Assembly: GCA_963853835.1 (NCBI GenBank)
Contig: OY970822.1
Location: 89,199,135-89,263,134 of the forward strand
From: Calendula officinalis
Taxonomy: Eukaryota > Streptophyta > Magnoliopsida > Asterales > Asteraceae
DNA length: 64,000 nt
Reading direction: 5' to 3'
The notes under the pieces: generated by a model
The model's input: the letters and a program-made list of their open reading frames with translations, nothing else
Told to the model about the DNA's origin: nothing
Database searches by the model: none
Program-made: the position numbers and the translations under genes
Part shown: positions 46,395 to 57,177 of the stretch, one piece after another
Layout of the letters: every line of letters starts with the position of its first letter
How positions within the stretch are numbered: the stretch's first letter is position 1

Positions 46395-49300
46395 ATGGAT
46401 CAAATGAATACTGATCACAGCCTGCAACTAGTAGGAACGAAGAGGCCGAAAACGAAGATCGTGTGTACATTGGGACCGGCGTCTCGATCGGTACCAATGG
46501 CTGAGAAGCTGTTGAAAGCAGGTATGAATGTTGCTCGATTCAATTTCTCTCATGGATCCTTTGAGTATCATCAGGAAACCCTAGATAACCTCCGGACTGC
46601 CATGGATAACACCGGTATACTCTGTGCCGTCATGCTCGATACCAAAGTAAGTTTTTCGATTCATTTTTACTGAATTATTTGTTGAATTTAGATTTACATG
46701 TTTGCCGCGTATGATCCACGTCAACGTTACAGTTCCTTAATTGTGCATAGATGATCTATTTTTTGTGGTTGATAATTTGTATTGATTTGACCTAAAGTTG
46801 AATCTGGCACTCGATTTCTTAGGAAATTGACTTGTTTATACCAATTTTGACTATTTGACCACCGAAAAGAACTCTCAGCTATCTGTTTTCCACTGCCGAT
46901 CGACCATATTCATATCCATCACTTTCGTATGTTTGTAAACAATTTTGATAATTATAATAAAACGAAACACATAGAACTCGAACTCGAACTTTTTGTTAAT
47001 CTACAGACTACAATCGCTATATTTGCATTATTTTTAAAAAAATCCTTTATGTTTTTTAATTTCTATTTGAGCAAAATCACTAGCTTGTCTGTGAATAAAC
47101 AAGCATGGTCATTGATACTTGTACTGTACAAGTATACGTCGCATAAAGGATGATACCTTTATTTTTTGTGGGGTTAATTGATTTCATGGTTTCTTTGAAG
47201 AACATCTGTCAGTTACTGATTGCTCAATTCGGAACATAAATGTTCAATTTGTTTGTTTGTGGAGTTTAAAAGGTCCTTTATTCTCACCTGTCATTATGAT
47301 ACTAAATAACAATCAAGAATTAGGCCAACAATGTACACATATCAGTGGCAAAAAGAATGTTTATCATTTTTGTTTGGTCATTCAGGATTTCAGTCATTGA
47401 ATTCATACTCAACAAATTAGCAAGTATAAATTGAGTATATTTCATAAGAGTTTTATTTAACCACAATATATCTATGACTGAATATTACATGATTTTTTTG
47501 GCATATTAGATAGCTTTATGTTTACTCATGCGAATTTTAAATGTTTTTGGCCGAATTTGACCTAATTTTGTTTGTTATACTTTAGGGTCCAGAAATCAGA
47601 ACAGGTTTTCTCAAGGATGGGAAACCAGTCCAACTTAAACAAGGTCAAGAAATCACAATTTCAACCGATTACACCATTAAAGGCGATAATGAAATGATTT
47701 GCATGAGTTACAAGAAATTAGCACACGATGTTAAACCGCAAAGTGTAATCCTGTGTGCAGATGGAACAATTTCATTTACTGTTTTATCATGTGATACTGA
47801 AAACGGTTTAGTTCGTTGTCGTTGTGAGAACACTGCAGTTCTTGGTGAGAGAAAAAATGTTAATCTTCCAGGAGTTGTTGTAGATCTGCCGACATTAACT
47901 GAGAAAGATAAAGAAGATATAATGAAATGGGGTGTGCCTAATAAGATTGATATGATCGCTCTTTCGTTTGTTAGAAAAGGTTCTGATTTGGTTGAGGTTC
48001 GTAAGTTGTTGGGAGAACATGCTAAAACCATCCTTCTTATGTCTAAGGTACGTTTTTTATATCTTTATTTTAGATTAGCAGGTACCTTGAAATTATATTT
48101 TGCGGTGAACAAATGTTCGGTTATATGTTTTTTTCTAGAAGAGCATAGAATGCAATTTAACACAACGAACAAAAAACTCATTAACATAAGTTAAACATGT
48201 TAAATGTTAAATATGGGTTCGTCGTTCTTATTGGTCCCACCCTTTTTTACAGTATTTTAATACATTTTAGTCTCTTTAATAGGTAATAAGTATATTTCCC
48301 TTTCAAATTGATTGATGATTCCTTGAAAACGTATATTTTGTTAAATACCAATTTCACAATTTGCATTAACAAAATCATCGATTATGATAAATAAGCATAT
48401 TCGTTTAATTTAGAACTTACAAACTTCAAAATTGCTTGTGGAATTAGTGTAAGAGCTTGAATCACCATAACGATAATTTCAAACAAATTCATATGATTAA
48501 AAACGTGAAATCAATTAAAAAAAATTAAATCAATTTATACCTCTTTCCAATTGGAACTAATACAGATTTAGGAAAGAAACCTTAAAGTTTAGTTATTTAA
48601 TTTGTCTGTTTTGAAAACCAACCAACCAACCAAGTAGCCCAATTTATTTTGAGAGCCAAAAATTAAGACCTTACGAAAAAAGAAAGTCGAAATTCAGATC
48701 TGCCTTAAATAAAATGTCTTAATGCTTTATATATAGTAAAGCATGAGATTTCATTAGTTAGATGAATTAATTCATTTAATCTTTGGTAGGTTGAGAATCA
48801 AGAAGGTGTAGCCAACTTCGACGACATCCTAGCCAACTCAGACGCGTTCATGGTAGCCCGTGGTGACCTCGGTATGGAAATCCCAATCGAGAAAATATTC
48901 CTTGCTCAAAAAGTCATGATCTACAAATCAAACCTCCAAGGAAAACCCGTCGTAACCGCCACCCAAATGCTCGAGTCAATGATCAAATCACCCCGACCGA
49001 CTCGAGCTGAAGCCACCGACGTTGCAAACGCGGTCCTAGACGGCACAGACTGCGTCATGCTGAGCGGCGAAACCGCAGCCGGTGCATACCCCGAGCTCGC
49101 GGTCCGAACCATGGCTAAGATATGCATGGAAGCCGAAAACACAATCGACTACAAAGACGTGTTCAAACGCATAACCGCCAACGCACCCGTCCCGATGAGC
49201 CCGTTAGAAAGCCTAGCCTCGTCAGCGGTTCGAACCGCGATCTCCTCAAAAGCGAGCCTGATCCTGGTCCTAACCCGAGGGGGTAGCACGGCTAAGCTCG

Positions 49301-49602
49301 TGGCTAAGTATAGACCCGGGATGCCGATTTTGTCGGTTGTGATTCCCGAGATTAAGACGGATTCGTTTGATTGGTCGTGTAGCGACGAGTCGCCAGCTAG
49401 GCATAGTTTGATATTTAGGGGTTTGGTCCCGGTTTTGATCGCGGGGTCCGCTAGAGCGAGTCATGATGAGTCGACTGAAGAAGCCATTGAATTTGCTTTG
49501 CAACATGCGAAAGAAAAAGGGTTGTGTAAGGATGGTGATGCTGTTGTGGTGTTGCATCGTATTGGGACTGCTTCTATTGTCAAGATTGTTACGGTTAAGT
49601 GA
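46395..49602 (+). CDS. Pyruvate kinase, cytosolic
   Basis: Exons: 46395-46646, 47586-48047 and 48790-49602, all phase 0, giving 508 residues as usual for plant cytosolic isoforms. There is no transit peptide. It transfers phosphate from phosphoenolpyruvate to ADP, the last step of glycolysis. Motifs: KTKIVCTLGPASRSV, NVARFNFSHGS, MLDTKGPEIRTGF (split by intron 1), the lid domain with ILCADGTI, the active site MVARGDLGMEIP, TATQMLESMIKSPRPTRAE and a C-terminal domain ending VKIVTVK. The start is the first ATG in the open frame; a second ATG lies three codons on. The first half of exon 3 is distinctly richer in C-ending codons than exon 2. Confidence 0.96.
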
Positions 49603-50332
49603 TTGTTTGTTATACTCGTTTTCGGTCTATGAAGAAGATTTGTCTTCATTTTTTGCCCTTTGTTGGCACCGATTATATCAGTAAACTATAGTCGATTTTT
49701 GTATCGGCTAAACTGAATTTGTGTTTTGATGAGAAAGTTTATGTACTGTTTTTAAGACATTTTGTTTGAACAATGGCAATCTTGCCAAAGTTTTTTGTTC
49801 GAATATTGGGTATTGTTTATGGATTTGGTTCTATATAATGTTTTTGCCAATAGTGTGACTGTCACGTGAGCAAAGCAATAGTTAATACGGTTATGTTGTG
49901 TTTATGAAGAGCAAAGTTCGGTCATCCCATGAGCTAATTGAAACGAAAAACAAGAATACGTAAGAAGAATTATGTGACAACAATAACAACCCAACAATAT
50001 GCTAGTGCACTTAATGTTCTCTAGAACAAAGTCCAAAAGCACATTTTTTTGTATGTGATACATCATACAATTTTGTTTTACCAATTGCAAACCATATAAA
50101 CTTATAGGCTTGTATTTAAATCAATCACTTCATGTTTGTATTATTTGAATCACCTTTCTTGACATAAATCATCATACAAGAAATGTAGACTTCGTTCACG
50201 GTGTTTAGAATTGCTGCAAGTCTTAAGACCACATTTATATTTAAGAAAAAAAACAATAATAATCTTAACCAATTATGCGATATTCTTGAATATTGTTTTG
50301 TAGACCTATATGATGAGGTGAGTTAACCTTTA
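49603..50332. other. Intergenic, no gene seen
   Basis: The pyruvate kinase 3'UTR region, then AT-rich sequence with no recognisable exon. Confidence 0.6.
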
Positions 50333-50347
50333 ATTTTATATGATTTC

Positions 50348-50471
50348 TTTTTCTTTTTTAAACGACAAATCTAATCTACACCTAATTACCACATATGTCC
50401 ACAACGGGACTCGAACTCCTGACCTCACACTTGAAAGGGAAACATCATACCGCTAGGCCAAAGGCCATTTG
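50348..50471 (-). mobile_element. tRNA-derived SINE with 15-bp TSD
   Basis: On the minus strand a tRNA-like head carries a box-A-like tggcctagcggta and a box B, ggagttcgagtcccg. It ends in an A-rich tail (seen as cttttt on the plus strand). A perfect target duplication, attttatatgatttc, lies at 50333-50347 and 50472-50486. Confidence 0.85.
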
Positions 50472-50964
50472 ATTTTATATGATTTCAGTATGATGTTTTT
50501 TACATCACATAAATTATTTTACGCACTACATTGTATAACATTTAAAGCAAAATGTACAAGTACTATAAAGCAATAAGTATGTTGTGCATAGTCGTTTTTA
50601 TAATATAGGTAGTAATTTGTGTAGTGTAGAAATCATGTCTCGTAATAATTATAGTAAGCTGTATCCGTATCATTGTACAATATACAGAAACATCCTATAA
50701 GGTGTAGGAAGTTAGGAACACATTAGCTTCTTTTGTGTTAGTTAGTAACGATGTTTTATATAAACGATGGCAAGAACTTTTATAATTACAGAATAATCAC
50801 ATCCAACCACCATATCAACATCTATACAAAGTCAAAAAAATACGAATGCCAAGTTGGATCCATGGCCGCAAAATCAATCATAGGAACAAGATTCAAACAG
50901 TTGAGATGCCACCCCAAGTCAAAGTCAAAGTCAATTAAAGTTGACTTTAATTTTTAAAACATCT

Positions 50965-52062
50965 TCAATGACTATCTTCCCGACGATCAGCCTCCTCCTC
51001 CTGGACACGTGGCGATGACCCATTATCCCCTGAAGATGGTGACGTCACCACAGATGTCGAAGAGAGCAAGCTACCAAAAGGCCAAGGTAGAGGTACAGCA
51101 AGACGCCTCTCTTCATTATTCCCCGAATTTACCAAACTACCCCTTGAACCGTCTTGTTCGCGGTCAACCTTTGACTCATCCGCCGGCATTTGATACCGGC
51201 AAACCGGACAAGAACTATGAAGCTCCAACCACGGCAAGATACAATCACCATGAAACACATGTTTACACGGCATTTGTCGTGCTTCATTTCCGGCTTCAAA
51301 TTCTTCCAAACAAACCGAACATTGACCCGAGTCTTCTTCGATTTTGACTTTCGGCATTGCCTCAACCGCCTCTTTTTGGGCCGGTGGTGTCCCGTAACGG
51401 TTCGGGTCGTTTTCAGCTAAATGCTGTAGAAACTGCTCCAAACCAGGCCCCAAGAAATAATCTCCAAAAGAACCAAACGGGTGATTTTGAGACAAACTTC
51501 TCGAGTCAAACGGGTTACCCCTGTTCCCGCCACCGTGCACGATTATAGTGTGACTAAACGGATTAATCAAAATAACACGTTCTCGTTCTCGTTCACGTTC
51601 ACGTTCGTTTTCGGGTTCGCGGTTATACTCTGTTCTACCCTCCTCGTTATTTTCGGCAGCTTCAGATGCTGCTGCATTAATACCGGCTCTGATACCATGT
51701 AGAATCTGGAGGATAGCTGCAGTGCTCCGCATCCTCCTTAGTGATTCAAGTTCAGGGTCCAACTCCGACTCATCATCTTCTTGGCGGCGGTTTTGATCGG
51801 AATCACGGCGGTCTTCCAATCTCCGGGGGCGGCGTTGGGCGTTCATCAAACCGTGCATGATTGGGGCCCACAACGAGACCCCGCGGTCCAATTCGGGCTC
51901 ACTTTCGGTTTGTTGTTGGTGACCGGTTCTTACACTATCCATTTCTTCCAAGAATCCGCCTTGGCATAATGAGCATTTGATCGATCCGGCTTCCATGATT
52001 GGATCGACGGCTCTAGAACATTCGTGGCACCAATATCTTGTTGACTCTCTCTCTTCCTCCAT
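50965..52062 (-). CDS. RING-H2 E3 ubiquitin ligase (RING1/RDUF type)
   Basis: The coding sequence is a single exon of 365 residues from the ATG at 52062. An N-terminal zinc ribbon (YWCHECSRAVDPI and KCSLCQGGF, residues 10-37) is paired with a RING-H2 finger at about 248-288 (CSVCLEEFEAG, MPCKHVFHGDCI, CPVC). This pair defines the plant RING1/RDUF-like E3 ligases, which transfer ubiquitin from E2 enzymes to targets, often in stress signalling. The middle is acidic and low-complexity with an alternating Glu-Arg run near residue 155. The coding region has no intron, but the 5'UTR does. Confidence 0.93.
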   Translation of the reverse strand: MEEERESTRYWCHECSRAVDPIMEAGSIKCSLCQGGFLEEMDSVRTGHQQQTESEPELDRGVSLWAPIMHGLMNAQRRPRRLEDRRDSDQNRRQEDDESELDPELESLRRMRSTAAILQILHGIRAGINAAASEAAENNEEGRTEYNREPENERERERERERVILINPFSHTIIVHGGGNRGNPFDSRSLSQNHPFGSFGDYFLGPGLEQFLQHLAENDPNRYGTPPAQKEAVEAMPKVKIEEDSGQCSVCLEEFEAGNEARQMPCKHVFHGDCILPWLELHSSCPVCRYQMPADESKVDREQDGSRGSLVNSGNNEERRLAVPLPWPFGSLLSSTSVVTSPSSGDNGSSPRVQEEEADRREDSH

Positions 52063-52079
52063 CTCTCTCTGTTTATGTT

Positions 52080-53132
52080 CTGCAATTTTATTAAATCAAG
52101 AAATACCCATTAGAAATCTTGAATATTTGCTAATCTTTGGTTTCATAATTCTCTATAATACTTGAAAAGGTATAAACTTTTGAATCTTTGAAGGTTAAGA
52201 TGATATCAAAGATTAATACCAAGGTTCTAAAAGGCGCGCCATGGCGTCGCCAAGGCGTGAGGCGCGACGTCGACGTTACGAAACAGACCATGGCGGCTAG
52301 GCTAGGCGTGGCGTGAGATAAGGCGTGATAAGGCGCGCCTTATGGCGAGTTTTCTTGAAGGCGGCTGTGAAAAATGAATTTTTTTTTTAAAAAAATGATA
52401 AAATATATAATTATAAATTTAGATGTAATATTTTTTTATGAGCTTTATATATGAATTGTTATATAAATCAATATATCTATATAATTTTTTTAATTTAATA
52501 TACGTATATTTATATATAAATTATATAAAAAATTTGCCGCCTTAAATCACGCCTTGAAAAACGCCATGGCCCGCCATGGCTCGCCTTGACTGAGGCTTGA
52601 TGGTGCCGCCACGCCACGCCTTACGCTCTCTAGAAGCTTGATTAATACCCACAAAGTAGAATTTTATAATTCTCCATCATAATCTACTAAATGAAAACCT
52701 TGATCTAGCAAGAACATGTGATGATAATTAACAGAAAAAAATAATCAAATTAAATAAATAAAGAAAACTTGAAATAAAATAAAAAATCTCAACTTTAAGC
52801 AGTAAACCCTAATCAAACATCATCTAACCTTGTTTTGAAAGATGATCAAGGCAACAAAGAAAGCCCCCAAGATACCCAAATCAGAAATTAATTTTCTATT
52901 TTTTTTTTTTCTAATTAATGTAAAGTTGAGATTCTTTCACATGCCACAAACTCATATATGCAAAATATCGAAGAATCCAGAAGGAAATAAGAAGTCGTAT
53001 TTTGACCACCACCTAATTAAATTTATGCTTCTGGAAATATCATTTTGGATCTAATAAATTCTTTAAACAGCCCCATTTATGTTACCAACATTGATTTGAA
53101 AGTAAAATAAGAAAAGGGTTGAGGAAAATTAC
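52080..53132 (-). other. 5'UTR intron of the RING ligase gene
   Basis: A donor CTG|GTAATTTT at 53133/53132 and an acceptor TTGCAG at 52080, 17 bases before the ATG, fit a leader intron. The leader exon would be about 53133-53260, CT-rich on the minus strand. The intron hosts a MITE. Confidence 0.6.
52221..52639. mobile_element. MITE, 419 bp, 10-bp TSD, GC-rich ends
   Basis: Ends aaggttctaaaaggcg and (inverted) aagcttctagagagcg. A perfect 10-bp duplication, gattaatacc, lies at 52211-52220 and 52640-52649. Arms rich in ggcgcgcc and atggcg surround an AT-rich centre. The 10-bp duplication suggests Mutator type. Confidence 0.75.
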
Positions 53133-53260
53133 CAGAAACAGCAAGGAAAAGAGGGAGATGGATTGGGTAGAAATTCTGTCTCCAGAACTTGAAAATTTAA
53201 AGTTCTTTTGGAGGAAATTTGAAAGAGGGTGATGAAGAAATTTGTGGGGTTGTCTTTAAT

Positions 53261-53801
53261 TGCTTGTTTCTATCGAATTTCCTAAAATTTTAGGGGTTTA
53301 GATTTAAGTGAATTAGGAAATTTGTAGCTCCATTGACGACTCCTGTCTAGATTTACGGAATGCTACATCTCCCAAAACTAAAGTTATTGTACATACAACA
53401 ATCTATTTTTTGAATCGCGCAGATAATATTAACAGAAGTCTATTCACAATATTTCAACGATTACCCTCAGGTTTGAGCTTCTTTACAGGGCAAACCCAGC
53501 CCGATTTTCAGAAAAAAATCCATCATACTTGGCATCATTTAGTACTATGAGCATCTCATGATGAATAGATTCGAGATACCATTGAGCTTTTAGTTTCCAT
53601 TGATGGAAATCTTTGCCATCAAAGATAGGCACATGTGTTTACAGGAATCGAACTCCCGATCTCACGCCTCATATAAGAGTAAAACCCATGCATCAATACA
53701 ACTGGTCTAGACATCATATGAGAGTACAAACAACAATTATTCAGTGAGAAAAGTGTGTTTATTATGCAGTTATCATATAATGTTTTTCTTTATTTGTATA
53801 A
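53261..53801. other. Intergenic with a SINE-like remnant
   Basis: At about 53560-53740 the minus strand has a box-B-like gggagttcgattcctg and a gaccagttgtattgatg head, resembling the SINE at 50348 but without a clear target duplication. The rest has no gene. Confidence 0.45.
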
Positions 53802-53830
53802 CTAGATTATGACCCGTGAAAAATCACGGG
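53802..53830 (-). mobile_element. Helitron 3' end, family B, minus orientation
   Basis: On the minus strand a hairpin (cccgtgatttttcacgggt) is followed by CATAAT and CTAG, then T. It matches the plus-orientation end at 59655-59683 over about 70 bases. Confidence 0.65.
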
Positions 53831-55310
53831 CTGTTAATAATTTTACTGAACATAATTCTTATATAATACAAAACTGAATTTTTAATTGTATGATTGTTGC
53901 ATGCCGAAATCAAACTCCAAGAGTGTTACATGCCGAAATCAAACTCCACTAACAATGTCTATAACTCTATATACATCCAGTCAATATTTATTAAACAAAT
54001 TACTAAGCAGTTTTAATATTATATTGATTGTGAAAGTCAACTAAGATTACAGCCAAAGGTTTGTGCAGATGAAACAGTTAACTATTGTTACCTGTAATTA
54101 AGGATTTAAGACTGAATGTGTTCTGTTAATAATTTAAACAATTATATAAATATAAAACAGTACACACAATTGTAAAAAAACTGATCAAACAATTGTTAAA
54201 AAATTGATCAAACATTGATAGAAAAAACAAAAATAGTACTATATATTGTTACTTGTATGATTGTTTCATCATATGGCCCATAAGATATAGGTTAGTTTAT
54301 GTTAAAAACATGTCACATGTCTTGTTAATAATGGATATTGCGCTGATTCATTCATATAACTCAACAGCCAGGGCCCAGGGGTAGGAATCCTGATATCATT
54401 CTTTCAAAAACTTTTATAAGATACTAGGATAGTTAGATCAAATATAATCACGAAAATACTCTAATTAGACTATTGAGTAACCTAAACAACCATCTAGTTT
54501 ATCCGCAACGATGGTGTCAAATGTTGATGAATAATTAGTATTAGCAGATATATTTTTAGTCGTGATAGTAATAGTAGTGGTGATAGTAGCGATGGACTGG
54601 TGGTGGTGGTAGGTGATGGTGGGTGTTGGTTGTGGTGACAAGTAGTGATGATGGTGCTGATCACTAAAATGATATGAATTTAGTGATTAATAAAAATTAC
54701 ATGATACATAAGTAATTGTAGTCAAGTAATCATCATAAGTCTTAGTAGGTCAGTTAGTTAGAATTCTTGCTAATAACATGAACATGCATAATAAAGGTTT
54801 GTTATATTTTGTCGGCTAATGTCAAATTATGTCCTTTTTTTATATCATACATGTGTTATTTTCATCACAACCCATCAATTTTTTTCTTAATTACATATCC
54901 TTTATGAGAAAGACACGATATATATACTAGTGCGAGTCGAAGGGGTGGCCGATGACAAGAGATAATATGCATTTATGTTCAATAAAACTACAGGTTCAGT
55001 GACTTATGATAACAACCTATTTTTAGCTCAATTCTCATTACAAACAATTCAATATTTTTTCCAAAACAATAACGTATTGTAATTTCATCATTTTAGGCAA
55101 TCTACAAGTTGATATAAATATAATCATGCAAAATGTCAAGAAGAAGTGTTAACTTTTACAAGTCCCATGAAAGCTTGCAAGTATTTTTGTCATGTCACAT
55201 ACCAGACAACTAAAATATCGGTCAAGGTTCTTAGTTTGGAATAACGGTTATCGCTGTAGGGTAGCGGTTTTTAATATTATGAAGAATATATGTGTGTGTA
55301 TATAATTAAA
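53831..55310. other. AT-rich, no gene seen
   Basis: Probable Helitron interior. A small duplication (tgccgaaatcaaactcca) occurs near 53900-53950, and a ggtggtgat-rich low-complexity stretch at about 54570-54660. Confidence 0.5.
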
Positions 55311-55341
55311 CTAGCTTCAAAGCCCGCCCGATTGGGCGGGC
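55311..55341 (-). mobile_element. Helitron 3' end, family A, minus orientation
   Basis: On the minus strand a GC hairpin (gcccgcccaatcgggcgggc) is followed by TTTGAAG, CTAG and T. It shares about 130 subterminal bases with 32092-32122 in inverted orientation, including taattgaaatgatgataaac. Confidence 0.65.
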
Positions 55342-56429
55342 ATGCTTCGAGAGAGATTTAAGAAAATAATAAAATAGTGATACTCTTGAAATAACATAAC
55401 AGTCCATAATTGAAATGATGATAAACAATCCATAACGTAACAAAATACAATCAGGAAATAGAAATATTATAAAAAAATGTATTACAAAAAAATGTAATAC
55501 AATATACCGATGTTTAATAATAACATTTAAGCGTATGTAAGAATATAGTACATTAAAGGAACACCATCTGCTTTCATAATTACTTGATCTCCTTTTAAGC
55601 GTATGTAAGAATATAGTACATTAAATGAAGTTCTTCCTCTGGGTTCACTGGTTTACGAACCATGGTATCCTACAAAAATATGTTTATTCATTAAATAATA
55701 TAATGTATATGTAAATTTTTTATTCTAATGAAAATGAGTAAGCGACAAGAAAGCCTTCTGATTGACTATGACGAATAGGAACACCATCTGCTTTCATAAT
55801 GACTTGACCTCCTTTTGCACCAATTAGTTTTTTCAATTTTTTTCTATAGCACTCAGCTTTTAATAAAACTACAATGTGAGCTGTTCATTTTTTTATTATT
55901 ATTCAAGTTAGACTTTTTAACAAAGATTAGATGGTATTAGAATAAAAATTAAGAGAAATTACGTGTTAATTTGGTTTTGAGCTTACATTTTAATCGGATA
56001 CAGATGATGATGTCGTAGCAGCAGAAGAGCCATCAACTGCCAAAAGATTAAAATCAGAAATCTTCAAATAACAGAATATAGCATAAGGTTATAAATAATT
56101 ACTTCGTATAATAAATATATGAATTATGAATTGTGATTTTGGTGCTTACAATCAAAACAAGTGATCGACAAAAGGCTGTCTGGCTGTGTATGTAGTCATT
56201 TGTTGCATTATAATCAGCTACAAGATATTGGCGGTCGCTTCCGAGATTTGCCATGATCCACTGTTTGTTTAAGACACACATAACCAAAAATCACTTTATT
56301 ATTACAAAATTGGCATTTTTGGACTACGACTGACATTCAACAACAAAACTACTTACAAAGTCCAACGTTTAACCATGAAAATATTACCAACTTTAAAAGA
56401 AAGGTGCAACTTTAAGAGAAAGTTCCAGC

Positions 56430-56998
56430 ATTTAACCCAAAAGGTTGACCCGACCGGACTCAAACCCGAACCCAACTATGGTAGTCGGGTTGGGTCTATT
56501 CGGGTCCTATGTTAATATCGGGTTTTTTAAACCCGTACTGACCAACCCGATTCGTTATCGGGTCGGGTATCGTGTTTGGTATCGGGTTAGGATTTCTTAC
56601 CTTTGTCAGGTTTCGGGTTGACCCGGTTAGACCCAATTAAAGTTGAAGTGTTATATTTTCTCAAAAAATTAAAGAGAATTTTACTATTAAATCAATGAAT
56701 TAGCAAATTATATGATAATAAATCATTTAATAAAAATCAATTAGCAATTATAAATATTAAATATTAAATAAAAACCCATAAAAATCAATATATTAAATGA
56801 CTTTTTCATTTTACCTATAATTTCTAACTCAAGTGTAACCTGACCAACCCGATCGGGTCAACCCGACAAATCCGAAACCCGACCAACCCGAATCCTTATT
56901 GGGTCAGGTTTGGGTTAGAAATATTTTTCCCCAAACCCGACGGAACCTGACCCGATAAAAGCTCTAAACCGACCCGATAACCCAATGGGCACCCCTAA
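56430..56998. mobile_element. hAT-type MITE remnant
   Basis: Rich in acccgacccgaac and gggttggg motifs, with the right tip gggcacccctaa. It resembles 7750-8296, but no left tip or target duplication was found. A shorter related stretch lies at about 57955-58040. Confidence 0.55.
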
Positions 56999-57016
56999 TT
57001 AACAATAGAGTAATGG

Positions 57017-57177
57017 TATTTAGGCCTACCATTTAGACCTACTCATAGGTCTGCTCATTAGATGAAGACACGTGTCAAAATCAAGGGATAATATTAGGAG
57101 AGAGAATTAGTGGAATACACATGTCATTCTATCAAGTGGGTAGGCCTATAAGTAGGTCTAAATGGTAGGACTAAATA
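57017..57177. mobile_element. Small MITE, 161 bp
   Basis: The ends tatttaggcctaccatttag and tatttagtcctaccatttag (inverted) match at all but one base. Flanking duplication not certain. Confidence 0.75.

Noticed and set aside
47708..49649. Minus-strand open frames over pyruvate kinase
   Set aside because: They are antisense shadows of well-supported exons.
51009..51969. Several plus-strand open frames over the RING ligase gene
   Set aside because: They are shadows of the minus-strand coding exon and have no family signature.
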